Shown here one piece after another: positions 14,662 through 19,668 of a stretch of DNA of 19,668 nt; the first letter of the stretch is position 1, and the number at the start of each line of letters is the position of its first letter. The DNA is from Brevundimonas sp. UBA2388 (GTDB taxonomy: Bacteria > Pseudomonadota > Alphaproteobacteria > Caulobacterales > Caulobacteraceae). Location of the stretch: contig DDSO01000114.1 of the NCBI GenBank assembly GCA_002343425.1, positions 6,569-26,236 of the forward strand, given 5' to 3'. Under the pieces are notes generated by a model. It saw only the letters and a program-made list of their open reading frames with translations. It was not told where the DNA came from and ran no database searches. Position numbers and translations under genes: made by a program.

Positions 14662-16824
14662 GTGAAAGTCGCCAGCGTCCTCATCCCCCTGCCGGTGCCG
14701 GAAGCCTTCGACTACGAAGTCCCCGAGGGGCTTGACGTCGTGCGCGGGGATCAGGTCGCCGTGCCGCTGGGGCCGAGGCTGATGCGGGGCATTGTCTCGG
14801 AGGCGCGGGAGACGACAGGGTCGAACCGGCGGCTGAAGGCCATCGACCATGTGCTGGACGATCCGCGCCTGCCCGAACGCACCGTCGACTTCGTCGAATG
14901 GGCCGCGCGCTGGACGCTGAGCGCGCCCGGCGAGATGGCGGCGGCGGCGTTGAAGGGCCTGCGCGCGCCTCGCCCCCGTCCCGAGCGCCGCGTCCGCCGC
15001 GTCGGGGACCGCGTGCCCGTCAAGCTGACGGCGCCCCGGGCGGCTGTGCTCGAGACGCTCGGCCAACGGTCCATGCCCGGCCCCGATCTGGCGCGGGCGG
15101 CGGGCGTCTCCTCCGGCGTGATCAAGGGGCTCCTGGACGAGGGCGTCCTCGAGGTCATCGAGATCGAGGCTGTCGCCGCCTTCGACGCGCCCGATCCCGA
15201 TCATGCCCCGGCGATGCTGAACCCTGATCAGGCGGCAGCGGCAACGGCGATGGCGGAGGCCACGGCGAAGGGCGGCTTCGCTCCCTTCCTGCTCGACGGA
15301 GTCACCGGCTCGGGCAAGACCGAGGCCTATCTGGAGGCGGCGGCGCGGACGCTGAAGGCCGATCCGGCGGCGCAGGTGCTGATTCTTCTGCCCGAGATCG
15401 CCCTGACCCAGGACTTGATCGCGCGGATCACGGCCCGTTTCGGCGCCGCTCCGGCCGAATGGCATTCGGGCGTCGCCCCCCCACGCCGGCGCCAGGTCTG
15501 GGAGGCGGTGGTCGCCGGCCGCTGCAACATCGTGGTCGGGGCGCGGTCGGCGCTGTTCCTGCCCTATGTGAACCTGCGGCTGGTGGTGGTGGACGAGGAG
15601 CACGACGGCTCGTTCAAACAGGACGAGGGTCTGGTCTATCACGGCCGCGACCTGGCGGTGGCGCGGGCGCGGATCGAGGGGGCGACGGTGGTGCTGGCCT
15701 CGGCCACGCCCTCGCTGGAGACTTTGTGGAACGCGCATCAGGGTCGTTACGGCTGGCTCAAACTGGCGGCGCGGCACGGGGCGGCCCTGCTGCCTGAGGT
15801 GACCCTGCTGGACCTGCGCCAGTGCCCGCCCGATCCGCAGACCTGGCTGTCGCAGCCGCTGCGCGAAGCGATCGGCGAGACCCTGCAGCGCGGCGAACAG
15901 ACCCTGCTGTTCCTCAACCGGCGCGGCTATGCGCCCGTCGTGCTGTGCCGGGCCTGCGGCCACCGGATGACGGCGCCGGATACGGACAGCTGGCTGGTCG
16001 AGCACCGCTACACCGGGCGGCTGGTCTGTCACCTGACCGGCTTCACCATGGCGCGGCCGAAACACTGTCCGTCGTGCGGCGCGGTCGACAGCCTCGTCTC
16101 GGTCGGCCCCGGCGTGGAGCGGGTCGAGGAGGAGGTGCGTCAGCTGTTCCCCGAGGCCCGCACGGCGGTGTTCAGTTCCGACACCACGCCCGACGCCCGA
16201 TCCGCCCGCGCCCTGATCCAGCGCATGACCGACGGCGAGATCGACATCCTCGTGGCCACCCAGGCGGCGGCCAAGGGCCACAACTTCCCGCGGCTGACGC
16301 TGGTGGGGGTGGTGGACGCCGACCTCGGCCTGCGCGGCGGCGACCTGCGGGCGGCGGAGCGCACCTTCCAGCTGCTGACCCAGGCCACCGGCCGGGCCGG
16401 GCGGGCCGACAAGCCGGGACGGGCCATCCTGCAGACCTGGACGCCCGAACACCCGGTGCTGCAGGCGCTGGCGGCCGGCGATCGGGACGCCTTCGTCGCC
16501 GCCGAGATGGCCGAGCGCGAGGCCGCCTTCCTGCCGCCTTACGGCCGACTGGCGGCGATCATCCTGTCGAGCGAAAATCCGGTCGCGGTGGAGAAGTTGG
16601 CGCGCGAACTGGCCGGTTCGATTCCCAACGCCGACCGCCTCGAAGTCTACGGCCCCGCCGACGCCCCCCTGGCCCTGGTGCGCGGCCGGCGGCGCAAGCG
16701 GCTGCTGGTCCGCGCCGACCGCGACGTGGACCTGCAGGGCTTCCTGCGGGCCTGGCTGGCGCGGGTGAAGGTGCCGGGATCGGTGCGACTGAGTGTGGAC
16801 GTGGATCCGTACAGCTTTCTTTAG
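14662..16824 (+). CDS. priA: Primosomal protein N' (replication restart helicase PriA)
   Basis: The 720-residue superfamily 2 helicase reloads the replisome at stalled forks. The N-terminal DNA-binding part begins [20 protein letters not shown]. The ATPase core has Walker A GVTGSGKT (213-220) and DEEH (311-314), followed by [10 protein letters not shown]. The C-terminal helicase lobe has [15 protein letters not shown] and [13 protein letters not shown]. The zinc-binding insertion is unusual. CRAC (C429, C432) and CPSC (C469, C472) are present. The inner pair expected about six residues after C432 reads A438-P-D-T441, and the next CxxC reads C456-H-L-T459. One of the two expected zinc sites therefore lacks three of its four cysteines. 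The start is GTG at 14662, since no ATG lies in frame nearby and the family N-terminus begins here. Confidence 0.96.
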   Translation: MKVASVLIPLPVPEAFDYEVPEGLDVVRGDQVAVPLGPRLMRGIVSEARETTGSNRRLKAIDHVLDDPRLPERTVDFVEWAARWTLSAPGEMAAAALKGLRAPRPRPERRVRRVGDRVPVKLTAPRAAVLETLGQRSMPGPDLARAAGVSSGVIKGLLDEGVLEVIEIEAVAAFDAPDPDHAPAMLNPDQAAAATAMAEATAKGGFAPFLLDGVTGSGKTEAYLEAAARTLKADPAAQVLILLPEIALTQDLIARITARFGAAPAEWHSGVAPPRRRQVWEAVVAGRCNIVVGARSALFLPYVNLRLVVVDEEHDGSFKQDEGLVYHGRDLAVARARIEGATVVLASATPSLETLWNAHQGRYGWLKLAARHGAALLPEVTLLDLRQCPPDPQTWLSQPLREAIGETLQRGEQTLLFLNRRGYAPVVLCRACGHRMTAPDTDSWLVEHRYTGRLVCHLTGFTMARPKHCPSCGAVDSLVSVGPGVERVEEEVRQLFPEARTAVFSSDTTPDARSARALIQRMTDGEIDILVATQAAAKGHNFPRLTLVGVVDADLGLRGGDLRAAERTFQLLTQATGRAGRADKPGRAILQTWTPEHPVLQALAAGDRDAFVAAEMAEREAAFLPPYGRLAAIILSSENPVAVEKLARELAGSIPNADRLEVYGPADAPLALVRGRRRKRLLVRADRDVDLQGFLRAWLARVKVPGSVRLSVDVDPYSFL

Positions 16825-16829
16825 GGCGC

Positions 16830-16858
16830 TTCTCCCTCCCCATGAAGGGGAGGGAGAA
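16830..16858. repeat. 12-bp GA/CT-rich hairpin at the priA/glutaminyl cyclase junction
   Basis: TTCTCCCTCCCC (16830-16841) pairs perfectly with GGGGAGGGAGAA (16847-16858) around the loop ATGAA. It begins 6 nt after the priA stop and ends 2 nt before the stop of the convergent gene. No T-run follows on either strand, yet the position suits a bidirectional transcription stop or mRNA 3' end. From memory, hairpins of very similar sequence recur in intergenic regions of Caulobacterales and other alphaproteobacteria, so this may be a dispersed repeat. Only one copy lies in this window. Confidence 0.65.
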
Positions 16859-16859
16859 C

Positions 16860-17642
16860 CTACCTCGGCCCCGTCAGCCGGATCTCGAACAGGGTCGGCC
16901 AGTTCTTGCCCGTCACGAACAGGCGGCGGCCGACCGGGTCCCAGGCGATGCCGTTCAGGACGGCGTCGGTCGGGTCGAGCCCGCTCCGGTCCGGCATCAG
17001 CTCCGTCAGGTCGATAATGCCGGTGATCTCGCCCGTCGTCGGATTGATGCGGATAATGAAGTCGGTCTGCCACAGGTTGGCGAACACCTCGCCCTCGACC
17101 CATTCCAGTTCGTTGATCTGGGTGACCGGCCGGCCCTGCAGGGTGACAGGGACGCGGCCGGTCTCCTCCAGCGTCACGGGATCGAGAAAGCGCAGCGCCG
17201 CGGTGCCGTCCGACAGGATCAGCCGCGTGGAGTCATGGGTCAGCCCCCAGCCTTCGCCCTCATAGGCGTGCTCGCCGCGCGGCTCGAGGTCGTCGGCGTC
17301 CCAGACGAAGGCCTTGCCGTTCTTCCAGGTCAGGGTCACGATCCGGTCGCCGATGACGGTCAGGCCTTCGCCGAAATATTCGTCGTCCAGCTCATGCATC
17401 TGGAGCACGACGCCGTCCTCCAGCCGGACCCGCCGCACGGTCGACGGATAGCGTCCGGTGCTTTCCAGCAGTTCGCCGTTGTGGAACGCCAGCCCCTGGG
17501 TGAAGGCCCGGCGGTCATGCGGATAGGTCCGCACGACCTCGAAGCCATAGACCGGCACCTGCGCGACCGCCGCAGCGGGCGCGACGAAGGCGGCGAGCCC
17601 GAGGAACAGGGCGACCGCCAGAACGGGCGCGCCGGTCCGCAT
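16860..17642 (-). CDS. Glutaminyl-peptide cyclotransferase (plant/bacterial type)
   Basis: The 260-residue protein belongs to the beta-propeller glutaminyl cyclase family, which turns N-terminal glutamine into pyroglutamate. Family segments seen in order are FTQGLAF (47-53), LLESTGRY (58-65), EYFGEGLTV (88-96), EGWGLTHD (130-137), LILSDGT (141-147), NELEWV (177-182), NLWQTDFI (189-196), [10 protein letters not shown] (226-235) and [11 protein letters not shown] (244-254). A signal peptide with cleavage near AVAQ (residue 28) predicts a periplasmic enzyme. The start lies 3 nt after the terC stop, so the two genes form one transcript. Which exported proteins it modifies is unknown. Confidence 0.9.
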   Translation of the reverse strand: MRTGAPVLAVALFLGLAAFVAPAAAVAQVPVYGFEVVRTYPHDRRAFTQGLAFHNGELLESTGRYPSTVRRVRLEDGVVLQMHELDDEYFGEGLTVIGDRIVTLTWKNGKAFVWDADDLEPRGEHAYEGEGWGLTHDSTRLILSDGTAALRFLDPVTLEETGRVPVTLQGRPVTQINELEWVEGEVFANLWQTDFIIRINPTTGEITGIIDLTELMPDRSGLDPTDAVLNGIAWDPVGRRLFVTGKNWPTLFEIRLTGPR

Positions 17643-17645
17643 GGA

Positions 17646-18485
17646 TCAGGCCCGGCTGTCGGCCGCGTCGGCCTCGGCCTCGGCCGCCCGGGCCCTGGCC
17701 TCCGCCTGATCGGCCTGGGCCCTCAGTTGCTGGGCGCTCTCCCGTTTGGTCGAGGCCTTGCGGCTCCACATGTTCAGGATCTCGACCCCGGCCGAGAAGG
17801 CCATGGCGGCGTAGATATAGCCCTTGGGCACATGGGCGCCGAAGCCCTCGGCGATCAGCACCATGCCGATCATCAGCAGGAAGCCGAGGGCCAGCATGAC
17901 CACGGTCGGGTTCTTGTTGATGAATTCGGCCAGCGGATCGGCGGCGAGCAGCATCACGGTAACGGCGACCAGAACGGCCACGACCATGATCGGCAGGTGA
18001 TCGGTCATGCCGACCGCGGTCAGGATGGAGTCGATCGAGAAGACCAGGTCCAGCAGGATGATCTGGAAGATCGCCGAGCCGACGTTGGAGATGACAACGT
18101 CGGCCTTGTCCTTCTCCAGCAGGTCCTTGCCGGGCGTGGGATCGACGGTGTGGTGGATTTCCTTGGTCGCCTTCCAGACCAGGAACAGGCCGCCGGCGAT
18201 CAGGATCATGTCCTTCCACGAGAAGGAATTGTCCATGACGGTGAAGACCGGGGCGGTCAGGCTGACGATCCAGGCGATCATCGACAGCAGGGCCAGGCGC
18301 ATGATCAGCGCCAGCGAGATGCCGATGCGGCGGACCCGCGAGCGATGCTCCTCCGGCAGCTTGTTCGACAGGATCGAGATGAAGATCAGGTTGTCGATCC
18401 CCAGCACCACCTCCATCACGATCAGGGTGATGAGCGCCGCCCAGGCGGCGGGATCCGAGAGGAGGGGAAGTATGGAGTCGAACAT
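17646..18485 (-). CDS. TerC family integral membrane protein
   Basis: The 279-residue protein has seven or more membrane spans and the acidic signature segments of the TerC/Alx family, [13 protein letters not shown] (25-37) and [16 protein letters not shown] (146-161). These hold the intramembrane aspartates proposed to bind metal. Members of the family export Mn2+ or take part in tellurite resistance and metal loading of exported enzymes. The exact role here is not determined. The C-terminus (about 245-279) is a charged Ala/Glu/Arg-rich tail, likely helical and cytoplasmic. The gene is upstream of and almost touching the glutaminyl cyclase gene and diverges from atpH. No yybP-ykoY-like manganese riboswitch was recognised in the upstream 256 bp. 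Confidence 0.92.
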   Translation of the reverse strand: MFDSILPLLSDPAAWAALITLIVMEVVLGIDNLIFISILSNKLPEEHRSRVRRIGISLALIMRLALLSMIAWIVSLTAPVFTVMDNSFSWKDMILIAGGLFLVWKATKEIHHTVDPTPGKDLLEKDKADVVISNVGSAIFQIILLDLVFSIDSILTAVGMTDHLPIMVVAVLVAVTVMLLAADPLAEFINKNPTVVMLALGFLLMIGMVLIAEGFGAHVPKGYIYAAMAFSAGVEILNMWSRKASTKRESAQQLRAQADQAEARARAAEAEADAADSRA

Positions 18486-18580
18486 CTGTCGCGTGATCCT
18501 GAGGGCGTGGGGCCGGAATGCCTCTGTACAGCGGAGGTTGCAGGTGCGGCAATCCGGCGTGATGCGGCGGCCTGTCTCGG

Positions 18581-18609
18581 TTGCGGTCCGGGGGTTACGA
18601 TGCTATCAG
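18581..18609 (+). promoter_or_regulatory. Possible sigma-70-type promoter of the atpHA operon
   Basis: TTGCGG (18581-18586) and TATCAG (18604-18609) are spaced by 17 nt. The -10 element is preceded by TGC, forming an extended -10 (TGCTATCAG). Transcription would begin near 18616, giving a leader of about 126 nt before the atpH GTG. An imperfect GC hairpin, GCGCCC (18610-18615) with GGGCGC (18628-18633), lies right at the inferred start. The rest of the 256-bp terC/atpH intergenic region shows nothing else I can name. Confidence 0.35.
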
Positions 18610-18741
18610 GCGCCCGGCTGAGCCGGAGGGCGCGTTGCGAGACGCGTCCCCCAAGTGCTTTCTCAAAGCATTTCAGACCTTTGACTGGCGCGGACACGCC
18701 GCCGGTCGCCAACCCGAACGCTAACCGCGCGGACATGACTA

Positions 18742-19296
18742 GTGGCTGACGACTACAGGACGACGGAAGTCGGCGAGCGCTACGCACAGGCGCTGTTCGA
18801 CCTCGCTGATGAAACGGGCGTTCTGGACGCCGTTCGCGCCGACCTCGCCTCGCTGCGCGCGGCCTGGAACGAGAGCGCCGATCTGCGCCGTCTGGCCCAG
18901 TCGCCTGTGATCGCCGCCGAGGACCAGCAAAAGGGTCTGACCGCCATCGCCGACAAGGCGAAGTTCAATCGCGTGACGAAGAATTTCCTCGGCCTGCTGG
19001 CCCAGAACGGCCGCTCGCGCGACCTGACGGCCGTGATCGCCGGGTTCGAGCTGCTCCACGCGAAGAAGACGGGCGTCGTCGCCGCCGAGGTCGTATCGGC
19101 CCAGGCGCTGACCGCCGCCCAGATGAAATCCATCCAGACCGCGCTCCGCACTTCGCTGGGCAAGGATCCGGAGATGACCGCCCGCGTCGATCCGTCGATC
19201 CTGGGCGGCCTCAAGGTCAAGGTCGGCTCGAAACTGTTCGACGCCTCGCTGAAGACCAAGCTCGACCAGATGAAGTTTGCCCTGAAGCGCGCGTAA
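18742..19296 (+). CDS. atpH: ATP synthase F1 subunit delta
   Basis: The 184-residue protein is the delta (OSCP-like) subunit of the F1F0 ATP synthase. It joins the alpha3beta3 head to the peripheral stalk. The family pattern is clear: [17 protein letters not shown] at the N-terminus, a helical N-terminal domain with [18 protein letters not shown] (about 96-113), and the C-terminal [28 protein letters not shown]. The length is typical. The start is GTG at 18742; a short out-of-frame ATG frame overlaps it. It is the first gene of the ATP synthase F1 cluster and is followed 69 nt later by atpA. Confidence 0.95.
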   Translation: MADDYRTTEVGERYAQALFDLADETGVLDAVRADLASLRAAWNESADLRRLAQSPVIAAEDQQKGLTAIADKAKFNRVTKNFLGLLAQNGRSRDLTAVIAGFELLHAKKTGVVAAEVVSAQALTAAQMKSIQTALRTSLGKDPEMTARVDPSILGGLKVKVGSKLFDASLKTKLDQMKFALKRA

Positions 19297-19303
19297 GCGC
19301 GCT
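19286..19303 (+). promoter_or_regulatory. Hairpin 1 enclosing the atpH stop codon
   Basis: AGCGCGC (19286-19292) pairs with GCGCGCT (19297-19303) around the tetraloop GTAA, which includes the TAA stop of atpH (19294-19296). GTAA (GUAA in RNA) is a stable GNRA loop. The right arm can alternatively pair with the left arm of hairpin 2. Confidence 0.55.
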
Positions 19304-19317
19304 GATCCACCAGAATT

Positions 19318-19340
19318 CAGCGCGCCCGACCGGCGCGCTG
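19318..19340 (+). promoter_or_regulatory. Hairpin 2 in the atpH-atpA spacer
   Basis: CAGCGCGCC (19318-19326) pairs perfectly with GGCGCGCTG (19332-19340) around the loop CGACC. No T-run follows, so it is not a standard terminator; it ends 25 nt before the atpA start. A role in mRNA processing or in setting the alpha/delta subunit ratio is possible but inferred. Confidence 0.6.
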
Positions 19341-19341
19341 A

Positions 19342-19668
<327 letters not shown>

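Noticed and set aside
14632..17103. Minus-strand frame extension of about 820 codons upstream of the transaldolase
   Set aside because: It is antisense to priA and part of the glutaminyl cyclase gene, rich in Arg/Gln/Gly/His, and without domains. The transaldolase family N-terminus starts exactly at the ATG at 14631.
15822..18749. Plus-strand 975-codon open frame
   Set aside because: It overlaps priA in another frame, then runs antisense through the cyclase and terC genes. No family motif is present.

Overview
The window is high-GC, densely packed DNA from an alphaproteobacterium. It most resembles Caulobacterales, with a Brevundimonas- or Caulobacter-like look. That reading rests on the gene families and their order (DUF484-xerC, fructose-6-phosphate-aldolase-like transaldolase next to priA, atpH-atpA, a TonB receptor beside a beta-propeller phytase) and on recognition from memory. 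No database search was possible.

Left part (1-3632). The window opens inside a tRNA-Gly(GCC) gene. A perfect 72-bp copy of its 3' part and half of its terminator recurs 110 bp further on, a scar of duplication or of tRNA-targeted integration. Next come a small lipoprotein gene on the minus strand, a 387-bp intergenic region with an 18-bp perfect palindrome, an AraC-family regulator, a LuxR-type regulator, a possible 43-residue membrane peptide, and a TMEM175-family channel-like protein. This is the most accessory-looking stretch.

Phytate region (3629-7232). A beta-propeller phytase and a TonB-dependent receptor are divergently arranged around a 247-bp intergenic region that carries a 9+9 inverted repeat. 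Together they look like an outer-membrane acquisition unit for phosphate or inositol phosphate. A strong GNRA-loop hairpin follows the receptor.

Middle (7392-14631). On the plus strand are an orphan PAS-PAS histidine kinase, a small membrane protein and dihydrolipoamide dehydrogenase. On the minus strand is a run of four tightly packed genes read leftward: transaldolase, DUF484 protein, XerC-like recombinase, and a Tat-exported two-domain aspartyl protease. The last of these converges on lpdA with overlapping stop codons.

Right part (14662-19668). priA diverges from the transaldolase with only 30 bp between start codons. Its helicase lacks most cysteines of one of the two expected zinc sites. 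The minus-strand pair terC and glutaminyl cyclase follows, then the start of the F1 ATP synthase operon (atpH complete, atpA cut by the window edge). Two mutually exclusive GC hairpins lie at the atpH-atpA junction.

I did not find a clearly undescribed multi-gene system. The best leads are the tRNA-Gly scar, the phytase/TonB-receptor pair with its inverted repeat, the altered PriA zinc domain and the atpH-atpA hairpins.
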